A stretch of DNA of 64,000 nt, from contig JACPGE010000056.1 of NCBI GenBank assembly GCA_016182605.1, positions 92,964 to 156,963 of the forward strand. The letters run 5' to 3'. A program made the position numbers and the translations under genes. The notes beneath the pieces were generated by a model. The model worked only from the letters and a program-made list of their open reading frames with translations. It was not told the origin of the DNA and made no database searches. Position 1 is the stretch's first letter, and each line of letters opens with the position of its first letter. The stretch comes from Candidatus Hydrogenedentota bacterium. Its GTDB lineage: Bacteria; Hydrogenedentota; Hydrogenedentia; Hydrogenedentales; JAEUWI01. Positions 1-8,891 of the stretch are shown here, piece by piece.

Positions 1-151
1 AAATGGTTTCCTCCTCATAGCGCGCGCCCGGCTTGTCTGCGCGGGCGCCGTCCGGCAGGCGCACCTGGCCGGCCAGGATAAGGCCATGGGCTTTGCTGCG
101 GGAAACCCCGGCGAGGCGCTGAATGAGAATGTCGAGACGTTCTTTCGGCAT
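1..151 (-). CDS. tlyA: TlyA-family rRNA 2'-O-methyltransferase, N-terminal S4 domain (partial)
   Basis: Only the first 50 codons lie in the window; the gene runs off the left edge. The peptide begins MPKERLDILIQRLAGVSRSK and continues with a GLILAGQVRL segment and a DKPG motif, the usual start of the S4 RNA-binding domain of TlyA (hemolysin A family). That family 2'-O-methylates 16S/23S rRNA cytidines. The ATG at 151 has AGGA a few bases upstream. The methyltransferase domain is outside the window, so activity cannot be judged. Confidence 0.8.
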   Translation of the reverse strand, partial: MPKERLDILIQRLAGVSRSKAHGLILAGQVRLPDGARADKPGARYEEETI

Positions 152-416
152 GATATCCTGTGGATGGGAGTGGGGCGCGTCGGGGCTACATCCTACTATG
201 TGGGCTAGCGGCGGCGCACATTTGCGCGAAGGGTCCTGGATGCGGGCTGCTAGGAGTGCCGGTGGTCATTTGGGCGGTCTTGTTTTGCGGCAATTGCGCG
301 TTTAGGGCGCTTTTATTGCTTTTGCTGGTATTCAGCGGCGCCATTGGGGCATAATAGCGCCACAATTTCTTGAGGCAGACGGCCTCTATCAAAAGCGATT
401 ATGAGTAGGAATTCAC

Positions 417-1013
417 ATGGAACGACATCGGGCGCTGTGGTTGATAGACGCGGGATATCTTTTTCAGGCGCAGTTCAGTATCGATAAGAATTACCGCTTC
501 GACTACAAAAAACTCCGGCGGGTGGTGGAGACGGATGGGGAGATCTGGCGGGCCTACTACCTCAATTCCACGCCGGACCCCGCAAACGACATTCAGAACG
601 AGTTTCACTCCTGGTTGCGTTCGGCGCCTCCGCGCGGCCCGAAGATTGTGACCAAGCTGTATCAACTCAAGCAGCTCAACATTCGATCGGCGTATTGTTT
701 GAACTGCGAAGCGAAGGTGCGCGTGCACGGCGAGAATTGCGACACTTTTGAGCAGTGTCATCTTGTAAAAGAGCAGCAAAAGGGGATCGACGTGGGAATT
801 ACCACTCTGATGCTTTCGCTGCAGGATCAATATGATTCCCTGCTGCTCTCCTCCGGCGATGGCGATCTGCTGGATGGGGTCGATTACATCACCCAGCAGG
901 GGAAGCGTCTGGAACTGGTGGTATTCGATCATGGGGTATCCACGGATTTGCAGGCGCGCGCAGACAAGATCCATTGGATAAACGACTTCGCCGATCAGGT
1001 TGGCCGGGAATAG
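417..1013 (+). CDS. NYN (LabA/PIN-like) domain protein
   Basis: A 198-aa protein that fits the NYN fold, a PIN-like, metal-dependent putative RNase domain. The acidic landmarks are in the expected places: LWLIDAGYLF (D11), KGIDVGITTLML (D125), and SSGDGDLLDGV (D148, D150). An insert carries four cysteines, C94, C97, C108 and C114, which could bind zinc. No signal peptide or membrane segment is present, so it is probably cytoplasmic. It stands alone between divergent and convergent neighbours. The RNA target is unknown. Confidence 0.75.
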   Translation: MERHRALWLIDAGYLFQAQFSIDKNYRFDYKKLRRVVETDGEIWRAYYLNSTPDPANDIQNEFHSWLRSAPPRGPKIVTKLYQLKQLNIRSAYCLNCEAKVRVHGENCDTFEQCHLVKEQQKGIDVGITTLMLSLQDQYDSLLLSSGDGDLLDGVDYITQQGKRLELVVFDHGVSTDLQARADKIHWINDFADQVGRE

Positions 1014-1163
1014 CCCCAGCCTGAATCCCGAGCGGATTGCGTTTTCTCCCCGGTCCCATTTGGGCAATCCGGTTGCCCGGCGCACGGATCCCCAGTCCCT
1101 CTTCAAGAGCAATTCTGTGCCGGGTGATTGCCGCCTGAGCACCGGAAATCGAATTGAAAGACA

Positions 1164-1191
1164 ACCGCCGGCGACTGGGGGCGCCGGCGGT
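1164..1191 (-). terminator. Rho-independent terminator of the 1228-2973 gene
   Basis: A perfect 10-bp GC-rich stem (1164-1173 with 1182-1191) and an 8-nt loop. On the minus strand it is followed by a T-rich tail, and it lies about 40 bp past the stop codon. Confidence 0.7.
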
Positions 1192-1227
1192 CGTACATTG
1201 GGTGCTCCGGAATGCCGGAGTCCGGTT

Positions 1228-2973
1228 TCAATTCCTGGATCGGTTCTGCTGCTTCAGGAACACTATCCCGGTCAAGGAAATTAACAAGGCAATGCTGGCA
1301 AGCATCCATGGGCTGTTGGGGACTTCGACTTCAAGACCTCCAATCCCATAGGTCGAGAAGTGACTGACTTTGAAGGTAACCGTGTTGTTAAGGGTGTCCA
1401 CATCCACGATGTCTTCCTGGGGAATCTGCACGAAGATATTGGTTTCCGGATCAAGGAGATAGGGACGAATGAACTGCTCGTCCGGAATACTGGCCACTTC
1501 CGCATCCGTGTAGGAAATGGTAATCGTGATGGGCGGCGCAAACTGGGTGTTGGGCGGTCCAAAGGTGCGGATGATCGGAATCGCGGTCTCCGGGGCATCG
1601 GGTGGCAACTGGTTCGGTGCGACCGGGTCAATCGGCGTAAGGATGGATATCGCCTTGGTCGTGGTGCCTTCGGGGAAATTGATCACTTGATCGGCCGGTA
1701 GCTCAACAATGGTTCCACTGGAGTCTTCCACTTCAACGGGAGTGCTCAACTGCACCGCGCTGTCGGTCAGTGTAAAGGGAAGCTCGACCACTTCGCCGTC
1801 AATGGTGGCGGTCGTTTCGCCCTCATCCAGGGGGGCCGTCTGAGTTTCAATGTTATTCTCGGCAATCAATGTCGTGGCGTACACGTGAATGTCGGTGACG
1901 TCCGTGACTTCTTGCAGGTAGTAGAGCCGCGAGCCGGTGGTGAAGGGCTTCAGGGTGCTTTGACTGTTGTTGGGCTGCGTGAACCGGACATGCCCGGAGC
2001 CGTCGCGGTTGCACAGGTTCATGTCCCAGTCGCCGCCCGATAGACTCGCAAAGAAGTTTTCGAAATCGAAGTTGTTGTTGTAGTCTTCCGCATAAAATAC
2101 CAAGTCGCCGTCCTGACTGAAGCTGGGCGTGGAAGCGAGATTTCCGGTTATTCGAATCGGGGTAACGTTGGGATCACTCAGGGATTCGGGGGCCAACGAT
2201 GAAATGTCGGTGGCTGGCAGCTTTGGGGCGCTCAAGATTTCGCCCAGGTTGTCCAAGACGTACACATCGCCATCGTCGGGATTGAAGCTTGTGTCCCATC
2301 GGATAAAAGCGACCGCGCTGCCATCGTTGGCCACCCATGCCAGAGTGAGCGGGCTTTCGGAGCCTGGCGGGTTGATGATTCCAAATTTGGTTACCTGAAC
2401 GGGCACTCGGCTGGGATCTTCCGTGCCATCATTGAGGATGGGCAGCATCAGGATTTCACTGTTCTCGTCCACACCGACATTGCGGGCCGTGGCCAGCCAA
2501 TTGCCGGTGGGCTTGTGGGTCACGGTGGCTTCGGAAAATCCGTAGCCATGAATGGTGACTCCGGTCTGAATCGTCTCAGATGCGATATCGTAGACGCGGC
2601 TTCCCAGAAAGACCTTGCTATCGTCAGGGGCGAAGGTGATTTGATCGTAGTCGAAGCCCTGATCCGCAGTGAGGCGCTCCCAGCTCGACGGATCGCCAAT
2701 AGTGACCCGGAATAGCCCCTGCTGAAAGTTGGCGCGATTCAGCGCCCAAAAAATGGCAAAGCTTCCACTGTTGCTGACACCAAAGTTGAGCACGAGCCGC
2801 CCTGCGGCATCGGAACCGTCGACCGCTTCACCCGCATAAAATGCCGCGTCGAGCAGTTCAGACGCAGTTCCAAGCGAATACGTAATGGTTTGCGCATGGG
2901 TCGTGCCGGTGGTGAGAGCCATCGTGCTTGCGATGACACCCCAGAGTAGAATCCGTTGAATAATGGTACACAT
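1228..2973 (-). CDS. Secreted beta-propeller-like protein with C-terminal sorting-type anchor
   Basis: A 581-aa protein. The ATG at 2973 is chosen because GGGAGGC lies about 8 nt upstream and the first 27 residues form a signal peptide ending near THA-QTI. The middle has WD40/PD40-like strands (for example GDVYVLDNLGEI). Residues about 380-540 look like beta-sandwich ending in VSHFSTYGI, a motif common at the end of ZU5/Cna-like surface domains. The tail VPNSPWMLASIALLISLTG followed by KQQNRSR is a short motif, membrane helix and basic end, resembling IPTL/PEP-CTERM sorting signals. The protein is therefore probably displayed on the cell surface. The ligand is unknown, and no exosortase lies in the window. 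A structured leader precedes it. Confidence 0.7.
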   Translation of the reverse strand: MCTIIQRILLWGVIASTMALTTGTTHAQTITYSLGTASELLDAAFYAGEAVDGSDAAGRLVLNFGVSNSGSFAIFWALNRANFQQGLFRVTIGDPSSWERLTADQGFDYDQITFAPDDSKVFLGSRVYDIASETIQTGVTIHGYGFSEATVTHKPTGNWLATARNVGVDENSEILMLPILNDGTEDPSRVPVQVTKFGIINPPGSESPLTLAWVANDGSAVAFIRWDTSFNPDDGDVYVLDNLGEILSAPKLPATDISSLAPESLSDPNVTPIRITGNLASTPSFSQDGDLVFYAEDYNNNFDFENFFASLSGGDWDMNLCNRDGSGHVRFTQPNNSQSTLKPFTTGSRLYYLQEVTDVTDIHVYATTLIAENNIETQTAPLDEGETTATIDGEVVELPFTLTDSAVQLSTPVEVEDSSGTIVELPADQVINFPEGTTTKAISILTPIDPVAPNQLPPDAPETAIPIIRTFGPPNTQFAPPITITISYTDAEVASIPDEQFIRPYLLDPETNIFVQIPQEDIVDVDTLNNTVTFKVSHFSTYGIGGLEVEVPNSPWMLASIALLISLTGIVFLKQQNRSRN

Positions 2974-3563
2974 GAAGGCTGCCTCCCTCTTCTGAAAGTC
3001 ACGAGGAACCGGTGGTTCTCGTGCGTTGTGCAGCAATGGTGTGCTGCGGTACCGTTTGGCGGGAAAGGGCCTGAGCCCCTTTCAGGCAGGGCGAGACCCG
3101 CCTGAAAGGCGCGTAGGGCTTATGCCCCGCAATTCTCCAGATCACTCCAATCGACCAAGTCAATCGGGCCGGAAAACTGCCCCCGGCGGCATGCTTGGCA
3201 ATGCAGTCCGGCCAAAGAAGACCGTGTGTCTTTAGAATGCAAATGGACACGATACTTCATCTATGGCCAGAACGTCATTCCGATGAACGGATACTACCAA
3301 GAAATGGGAAAAGATTGGGACGGCGCTGCCTGATGCCCCACGCATCGACTGCCCGTCGAAGCGCGTCCCATTACCTCACGACTAAAAGCAAGTATGAAGG
3401 AGAATGAGTTTTTTGTCAATAGCCCGATTCACCCTCAACGTCTTGAGCGCCGTTGGCCGCTCTTCTATATGCGTGAACCCCAGGGAGTCCCGGCTCGTCC
3501 TGAAGCCTCCATGCTGGTAATCCATCGTTGCTGGGCGGCCCGCAGCCGGGGCGCCTATTCCTT
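2974..3563 (-). promoter_or_regulatory. Long intergenic region with three consecutive hairpins (structured leader, 3067-3127)
   Basis: No credible gene lies here. About 94-155 nt upstream of the surface-protein start there are three adjacent hairpins: 3067-3078 (GGGC/GCCC), 3078-3109 (perfect 10-bp CCTTTCAGGC stem) and 3116-3127 (GGGC/GCCC). In the transcript of the minus-strand gene they would form a compact structured 5' leader. Function is inferred only from position and pairing. Confidence 0.45.
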
Positions 3564-5339
3564 TCAGAAAGGCCAAAACCAGGGTATGAGCACAATCGCG
3601 ATGAGCCAGAGGACAATATGGAGGGGGGCGCCGATACGTGCGAAGTCGGTGAAGCGGTAGCCGCCCGGGCCGTAGACCATCATGTTGGTCTGGTAGCCGA
3701 TGGGGGTCATGAAGCTGGCGGAGGCAGCGAACAAGAGGGCAATCAGGAAGGGGCGGGAACTGACATCATAGAGTTCGGCGGTCTTGAGGCAAAAGGGAAA
3801 AAGGAGAACGGCGGCGGCGTTGTTGGTGATGAGTTCGGTGACGAGGGAGCAGAGCAGGTAGATGACGGCCAGTGCGGCGATGGGGCCCCATCCCGCGGTG
3901 GCATCGACGAGGGCCTGGGCCACGGCGGTTGCCGCGCCGGAGTTTTCGATGGCTATGCCGACCCCGAAGGCGGCCCCAATGGTGATGAGGACCTGCCACT
4001 CTATGCTCTTGCGCACTTCGTTCGCGGTAATGCAGCCGCTGAAGATCATCAATACCGTGGTGAGGGTTGCGGCGACGAGTGTGTTGACCCAGCCGGTGGT
4101 CATCAGGATGATCAGGCCCAGGAAGAGCACTGTTCCCACCCACGCGCGGTCGCGGCGCAGGGGGCTCCATTCCGCCACGTCGTTAATGAGATAGAAGGAC
4201 TGGTCGTTGCGGTGTTTCTGGAGAAAGTTGTCGCGGGTCTGGAGGAGCAGGGTGTCTCCGGGTTGCAATGTGATGTCGCCGATTTTCTGCACGACGCGCT
4301 TGCCGCCACGGTGCACGGCGACGACTGCGGCGCCATAGGCGGTGCGGAAGTCGGCATTGCGGATGGTTTTGCCGATGAGGTGGGAATTGGAGGAGATGAC
4401 GGCCTCGCAGAGGCGGCGCTTGCGCTGCTCCTGGGGCGCGATCTCGTAGGAGGGGTCCGCGACGGGCACGAGCCCGGGAATCTTTTCCAGGTCGAGAATC
4501 GTGCTTACGATACCGGTGAAAACCAGGCGGTCGCCTTCTTCGAGCACGGCTTCCGGGCCCACGGGTCCGATGCATTCTCCATCGCGGTCGATTTCAATGA
4601 GGAAGAGCCCGGCCAGGTGGCGCAGACCGGCCTGCTCGACGGTTTGCCCGGCCAGGCGGCAGCCGGCCTGAATCTGCATTTCAACCAGATACTCGCGGCT
4701 GCTCTCCACCAGTTGTTCGAGCATTTCTTTGCGTTCCGGCAGGAGGCGGGTCCCCAAAAGGTACATGTATGCGAGCCCCACAATGGCGTAGGGGATGCCG
4801 AGGCGCGCAATTTCGAACATGCCGAGCCCCGGGAGCCCATTTTCGATCATGAGCCCATGCACGACCAGGTTGGTGGAGGTGCCGATCAGGGTGCAGGTGC
4901 CTCCGAGGATGGTCATGTACGAGAGGGGGATCAGGAGCCTTGATGCCGATACATTGTTGCGCCGGCACCAGTCCAGGACAATGGGCATAAACATGGCCAC
5001 GATGGGCGTGTTGTTCAAGAAGGCGGAGAAGGGGACGATAATGGCGGCGAGGCGTCCGAAGACCTGTTTTTCAGTGCGGGCTCTTCCGAGAAAGTGTTCG
5101 CCCAGGGTGTCGAGCACGCCGGTTTCCCGCAGTCCGGCGGCGACGGCAAAAAGCATGGCAACGGTAAGCATGCCTGAATTGGAGAAGCCCGCGAAGGCCT
5201 CCTCGGGAGAGATGATGCCAAGCAGGGCGAAGAGGGCAGTGGCGCCCAGGAAGAGTACATCGGTGGCGGCCCAATTGCGCACGAGGGCGGCAAAGATGGC
5301 GGTGACCACCGAGAGCGTGAACCACGCTTCAACGGACAT
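3564..5339 (-). CDS. SLC13/DASS-family permease with two RCK_C (TrkA_C) domains
   Basis: A 591-aa inner-membrane transporter. N-terminal helices include the SLC13-type SAFLNNTPIVAMFMPI motif and GTSTNLVVHG. Two cytoplasmic RCK_C domains follow at about residues 210-280 and 290-375 (IGKTIRNADFRTAYGAAVVA; LQPGDTLLLQ). A second membrane half contains ITNNAAAVLLFPF. The family moves sulfate, dicarboxylates or similar anions with Na+ or H+; the substrate here is not predictable. The ATG at 5339 is preferred because AAGGA lies 6 nt upstream; the reading frame extends 21 codons further but without a ribosome site. It is followed closely by the ispF operon on the same strand. Confidence 0.88.
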   Translation of the reverse strand: MSVEAWFTLSVVTAIFAALVRNWAATDVLFLGATALFALLGIISPEEAFAGFSNSGMLTVAMLFAVAAGLRETGVLDTLGEHFLGRARTEKQVFGRLAAIIVPFSAFLNNTPIVAMFMPIVLDWCRRNNVSASRLLIPLSYMTILGGTCTLIGTSTNLVVHGLMIENGLPGLGMFEIARLGIPYAIVGLAYMYLLGTRLLPERKEMLEQLVESSREYLVEMQIQAGCRLAGQTVEQAGLRHLAGLFLIEIDRDGECIGPVGPEAVLEEGDRLVFTGIVSTILDLEKIPGLVPVADPSYEIAPQEQRKRRLCEAVISSNSHLIGKTIRNADFRTAYGAAVVAVHRGGKRVVQKIGDITLQPGDTLLLQTRDNFLQKHRNDQSFYLINDVAEWSPLRRDRAWVGTVLFLGLIILMTTGWVNTLVAATLTTVLMIFSGCITANEVRKSIEWQVLITIGAAFGVGIAIENSGAATAVAQALVDATAGWGPIAALAVIYLLCSLVTELITNNAAAVLLFPFCLKTAELYDVSSRPFLIALLFAASASFMTPIGYQTNMMVYGPGGYRFTDFARIGAPLHIVLWLIAIVLIPWFWPF

Positions 5340-5418
5340 AAGAAATCCTTCGCTCGAATGGTTGGATGTTTTGCTTGGGAGAGACCCGTGATCGCGATGC
5401 AAGGGAGATGGGTCCCCG

Positions 5419-5913
5419 TCAATCCTGTGTGCCGCCGGATTCTCTTAGGAGCAGCACGATCGCCTGCGTACTGATGGCCTCTTCCCTGCCCTCCGGGCCT
5501 ACGTGCTCCTTGGTCTTGGCTTTCACCGAGATCTGCTCCACCGAAAGGGATAGTGTAGCAGCCAGGGCCTGCCGAATGGAATCCACATAGGGCCGCAGTT
5601 TGGGGCGCTGGGCCACAATGGTGGTATCGAGATTGACGATCGCATAGCCCCGCGCCGTTACCAGGGCGTGGGCTTCGCGCAGGAGATCGAGGCTGTTCGC
5701 GCCGGCATAGTTTGGGTCGGTGTCGGGGAAGAGGGCACCGATATCGCCGAGGCACAGGGCGCCGAGAAGCGCGTCGGTAATGGCATGGGCCAGGGCGTCG
5801 CCGTCGGAATGCGCAACGCAACCTTTCTCGTGGGGAATGGTGATGCCGCCCAGGATAAGCGGGCGGCCCGCTTCGAGGCGATGAAGATCGTAGCCCTGGC
5901 CTATGCGGTACAT
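5419..5913 (-). CDS. ispF: 2-C-methyl-D-erythritol 2,4-cyclodiphosphate synthase
   Basis: A 164-aa enzyme of the MEP isoprenoid pathway. It converts CDP-ME-2-phosphate to the cyclic diphosphate with release of CMP. The zinc ligands are visible as YDLHRL (D-x-H) and AHSDGDALAHAI, followed by LGDIGALFPDTDP and the C-terminal VKAKTKEHVGPEG motif. Length matches the family. The ATG at 5913 lies inside the last codons of ispD (13-bp overlap) with GGGAGA upstream, so the two are translationally coupled. The longer reading frame upstream is only the ispD antiframe. Confidence 0.95.
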   Translation of the reverse strand: MYRIGQGYDLHRLEAGRPLILGGITIPHEKGCVAHSDGDALAHAITDALLGALCLGDIGALFPDTDPNYAGANSLDLLREAHALVTARGYAIVNLDTTIVAQRPKLRPYVDSIRQALAATLSLSVEQISVKAKTKEHVGPEGREEAISTQAIVLLLRESGGTQD

Positions 5914-6602
5914 GCGAGGTTCTCCCGGATCAGCAGTTCGGCAAGCGCGGCATCTTCCGGGGTGGTGACCTTCAGATTGAAGCGGGTGCCTGGCACGAGC
6001 GCCACGGGATGCCCCATGCCGCGCACGAGGGTGGCGTCGTCGGTGCCGCGAAGGTTCTCGCGCTGTGCCCAGGCGTGCGCCGCCTTGATCACTTCCAGCC
6101 GGAAGGTTTGCGGCGTCTGACATTGCCAAAGGCGCGCGCGATCGGGTGTGCGCAGGAGCATGCCCGACTCATCTGCCTCAAGAATGGTGTCCACGGCAGG
6201 AATGGCGACGGTAGCCGCGCCATGCAATAACGTGGCATCGTGGACGGCACGAATGGTTGCAGGCTGGATGAAGGGGCGCGCGGCGTCATGGATAAATACG
6301 ATCTCCGTGGTGGCGGCGTCGAGCGCGTCCAGACCATGGCGCACACTGTCCTGGCGTTCGGCGCCTCCGGTGACGAAGGTGGGAGAGAGGCGGGGAAAGT
6401 GCGACGCGAGACAGGCCTCAAAGGCGGGGCGATCCTCATCGGAAATCACGAGCACCAGGCCTTCGAGCTGTTCCGCGGCATTAAACGCGCGCAGGGTGTG
6501 CACGAGCATGGGCACCCCGTCCAGGGGCAAAAGTGCTTTGGGAATGGAAGCGCCGAGGCGTGTGCCGCGTCCCGCGGCGGGTATGAGCAGCCTGCTCTTC
6601 AC
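5901..6602 (-). CDS. ispD: 2-C-methyl-D-erythritol 4-phosphate cytidylyltransferase
   Basis: A 233-aa MEP-pathway enzyme that joins CTP and MEP to give CDP-ME. The nucleotide-binding signature [12 protein letters not shown] and PKALLPLDG is at the N-terminus, [11 protein letters not shown] lies in the middle and DDATLV in the last third. The start is GTG at 6602, inside a GTGA overlap with the stop of the upstream PIN-TRAM gene. With ispF it forms a three-gene operon read from about 7.7 kb. Confidence 0.95.
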   Translation of the reverse strand: MKSRLLIPAAGRGTRLGASIPKALLPLDGVPMLVHTLRAFNAAEQLEGLVLVISDEDRPAFEACLASHFPRLSPTFVTGGAERQDSVRHGLDALDAATTEIVFIHDAARPFIQPATIRAVHDATLLHGAATVAIPAVDTILEADESGMLLRTPDRARLWQCQTPQTFRLEVIKAAHAWAQRENLRGTDDATLVRGMGHPVALVPGTRFNLKVTTPEDAALAELLIRENLACTA

Positions 6603-7669
6603 GGCACGATGGCGTCGAATCGCGTGAAGATCATGCGTCCCGCGGCGGTCTGGAGAACGCTGGTGACAATAACGGCGACGCGTTTGCCCATGTGGGTGCG
6701 GCCGCCATCGACGACCACCATGGTGCCATCGTCGAGATAGCCCACGCCCTGGTTGGGTTCCTTGCCCTCTTTGATGATCTTCACTTCCATCTGCTCATCG
6801 GGCAGGACCGCAGGCTTGAGGGCGTTGGCCAAGTCGTTGATGTTGAGCACCTGAACGCCCTCAATCTGGGCAACCTTGTTGAGGTTGAAGTCGTTGGTGA
6901 GGACCTTGGCGCCGAAGGTCTTGGCGAGCTTGACGAGCTTGCTGTCGACCTCGCGGATGTCCTCGGGGTCGTCGTCGATGATCTCCACTTGGACACGCGA
7001 TTCGTCGCGCTGCATTTTCTTGAGGATGTCCAGGCCGCGGCGGCCCTTGGCGCGGCGGAGCACATCGGAGGAGTCGGCAATGTGCTGCAATTCGTGGAGG
7101 ACGAAACGGGGCACGAGAAGCTTGCCTTCGAGGAAGCCGCTGTCCGCCACTTCCGCGATGCGCCCGTCGATGATGACGCTGGTGTCGACGAGTTTCAGCG
7201 AGACGAGGGAGCCCTTTTGGCGCTCTACAGCGGAGATGATCTTGTCGAGGTTGGAGGCGCGGGTGAGGCCGAGGAAGATGCCTGTGAAGCCGCAGATGAG
7301 CACCAGGGAGCCGACGACCATGATGCGGAGGCTGAGGTTGGAGGCATCCGCCGGAAACCAGAACATGATGTATTGGCCGATGAAGTAGCCGATGATCATG
7401 GACATGACGATAAAGATCATGGCGGGCGCGAGGCGCTCGTAGGCCTCCTGGGTGACGAAGCGGATTCCGATGAGCACGCCGACGGAAATGGCCAAGCCGA
7501 TGGCGCCGCCGCCGAAGATCCACATGGTGGTGCTGCGGATCTGCTGACCGTCGAGCAGATCCGTGACGGTGTAGTTCCCCCAGATTCCGCCCATGATGAT
7601 GCACCCGAGCACAAATATGCCCCGGACTATGAGCACTACGGTCGAAGCATCTTTTTCTTCAACTGCCAT
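6599..7669 (-). CDS. YacL-type PIN/TRAM domain integral membrane protein
   Basis: A 356-aa protein with four predicted membrane helices (about residues 10-125). A PIN nuclease-like domain follows ([44 protein letters not shown]), then a C-terminal TRAM-like domain ([17 protein letters not shown]). This architecture matches B. subtilis YacL, which also neighbours ispD and ispF. The PIN acidic residues are intact, so RNase activity is plausible but unproven. The ATG at 7669 has AGGTGAGG upstream; the 118-codon upward extension is not coding-like. It leads the ispDF operon. Confidence 0.9.
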   Translation of the reverse strand: MAVEEKDASTVVLIVRGIFVLGCIIMGGIWGNYTVTDLLDGQQIRSTTMWIFGGGAIGLAISVGVLIGIRFVTQEAYERLAPAMIFIVMSMIIGYFIGQYIMFWFPADASNLSLRIMVVGSLVLICGFTGIFLGLTRASNLDKIISAVERQKGSLVSLKLVDTSVIIDGRIAEVADSGFLEGKLLVPRFVLHELQHIADSSDVLRRAKGRRGLDILKKMQRDESRVQVEIIDDDPEDIREVDSKLVKLAKTFGAKVLTNDFNLNKVAQIEGVQVLNINDLANALKPAVLPDEQMEVKIIKEGKEPNQGVGYLDDGTMVVVDGGRTHMGKRVAVIVTSVLQTAAGRMIFTRFDAIVP

Positions 7670-7718
7670 ATGCCTCACCTTTTCTAAGCGAACGCCAACA
7701 AACTGGGACTCGCGCATT

Positions 7719-7748
7719 AAGATACTGGAATCAGGATTGTATTGTCCA
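7719..7748 (-). promoter_or_regulatory. Sigma-70-type promoter for the PIN-TRAM/ispDF operon
   Basis: On the minus strand, TGGACA (7748-7743) is separated by 18 bp from TATCTT (7724-7719), about 50 nt upstream of the ATG at 7669. The match is 5/6 and 4/6 to consensus. Confidence 0.45.
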
Positions 7749-7761
7749 GAGTGGAGGGGAA

Positions 7762-8580
7762 TTAAATTCGTTCTATGCAGGCCTCCACCAAGCGCGTAAG
7801 TTGCGGTTCCACGGCGTTGGCGATGGCAATGATCTTGCCGATGTCCGCGGGCTGCAGCGCATCCGGCAGGCACTCGTCGGTGATGGCGGAGAAACCGAGC
7901 ACGCGCAATCCCGCGTGTATGGCCACAATGACTTCGGGGACGGTGCTCATTCCGACGGCGTCGGCGCCCATGGCGCGCATCATGCGGTATTCCGCGGCGG
8001 TTTCGAGGCAGGGGCCGGGGCACGCGATGTAGACGCCCCGGCGTACGGAAATCCCCAGCTCGAGCGCGGTATTTTCCGCAAGTGCGATCAATGCGCGGGA
8101 GTAGGGCTCGCTCATGTCTGGAAAACGCGGTCCGAGTCGATCGTCATTCGGTCCGATGAGCGGATTGTCCCCCATGAAATTGATGTGATCGGTAATGATC
8201 ATGAGATCCCCGGCACTGAACTGGGGGTTCAAGCCGCCCGCCGCATTCGATACGATGAGCGTGGAAATGCCCAGCGCCTTTGCGACGCGTACGGGAAAAC
8301 TTACTTTTTGAAGGCTGTAGCCTTCATAGGCGTGGAAGCGGCCCGAAAGCGCGACGACGGCTTTGCCGGCCAAGGTGCCCAAGAGGAGCTGGCCTGCGTG
8401 GGAATCTACTGTCGAATGGGGAAAATGGGGGATGTCCTCGTAGTCAATGCTGTGCGCCCCTTCGATCTCTTTGGCAAGCGACCCCAGGCCGGTGCCCAGG
8501 ATGATACCAATCTGAGGGGGCAAGGGGCATGCCGTGCGGACAGCGGCCGCAGCCTCTTCTATCTGATCGAACAACTCCAC
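7762..8580 (-). CDS. Purine nucleoside phosphorylase (trimeric type)
   Basis: A 272-aa enzyme that splits purine nucleosides with phosphate into base and ribose-1-phosphate (salvage). Typical motifs are [40 protein letters not shown], and [12 protein letters not shown] with the final ITDECLP. The GTG at 8580 is chosen because AGGAG lies 8 nt upstream and the length then matches the family. An alternative GTG at 8610 would overlap the upstream DUF167 stop. It follows accA and the DUF167 gene in one transcription direction. Confidence 0.92.
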   Translation of the reverse strand: MELFDQIEEAAAAVRTACPLPPQIGIILGTGLGSLAKEIEGAHSIDYEDIPHFPHSTVDSHAGQLLLGTLAGKAVVALSGRFHAYEGYSLQKVSFPVRVAKALGISTLIVSNAAGGLNPQFSAGDLMIITDHINFMGDNPLIGPNDDRLGPRFPDMSEPYSRALIALAENTALELGISVRRGVYIACPGPCLETAAEYRMMRAMGADAVGMSTVPEVIVAIHAGLRVLGFSAITDECLPDALQPADIGKIIAIANAVEPQLTRLVEACIERI

Positions 8581-8606
8581 TTTGCCTGCTCCTTGCCTTG
8601 AGGTCT

Positions 8607-8891
8607 TCACCGTGTATTCCGTTCCAGAACGCGTTCGAGATCTTCCCGGGTTACCCCCGCCAGGCGCAGGAGCTTGTCCCGCGATTTGCCGCCCTGCAGC
8701 AAGTCCACCGCGCGTTTGGCGATGCCCAGTTCCTTCGCGACGAACGCCACCAGCGCCTTGTTCGCGGCCCCTTCCACCGGCGGCGCCGTGAGGTAAACCC
8801 GCAAGGCGCCGTCGGGTTCCTGCTGCCAGGCGTTGCGCGAGGCCTTGGGCTGCACGCGGACCCGAATGGTCAGGCCCTCCCGATCATTCAC
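8607..8891 (-). CDS. DUF167 (YggU) family protein
   Basis: A 94-aa small protein. TIRVRVQPKASRNAW near the start and APPVEGAANKALVAFVAKEL in the middle are the DUF167 signature. The biochemical role of the family is not established. The GTG at 8891 overlaps the last bases of accA, and the gene ends next to the phosphorylase, so the three are probably co-transcribed. An alternative GTG lies two codons upstream. Confidence 0.85.
   Translation of the reverse strand: MNDREGLTIRVRVQPKASRNAWQQEPDGALRVYLTAPPVEGAANKALVAFVAKELGIAKRAVDLLQGGKSRDKLLRLAGVTREDLERVLERNTR

Noticed and set aside
3528-4943. 471-aa plus-strand open frame
   Set aside because: It lies antisense to the SLC13 transporter, is Gly/Asp/Glu-rich, and has no domain; it is a shadow of the real gene.
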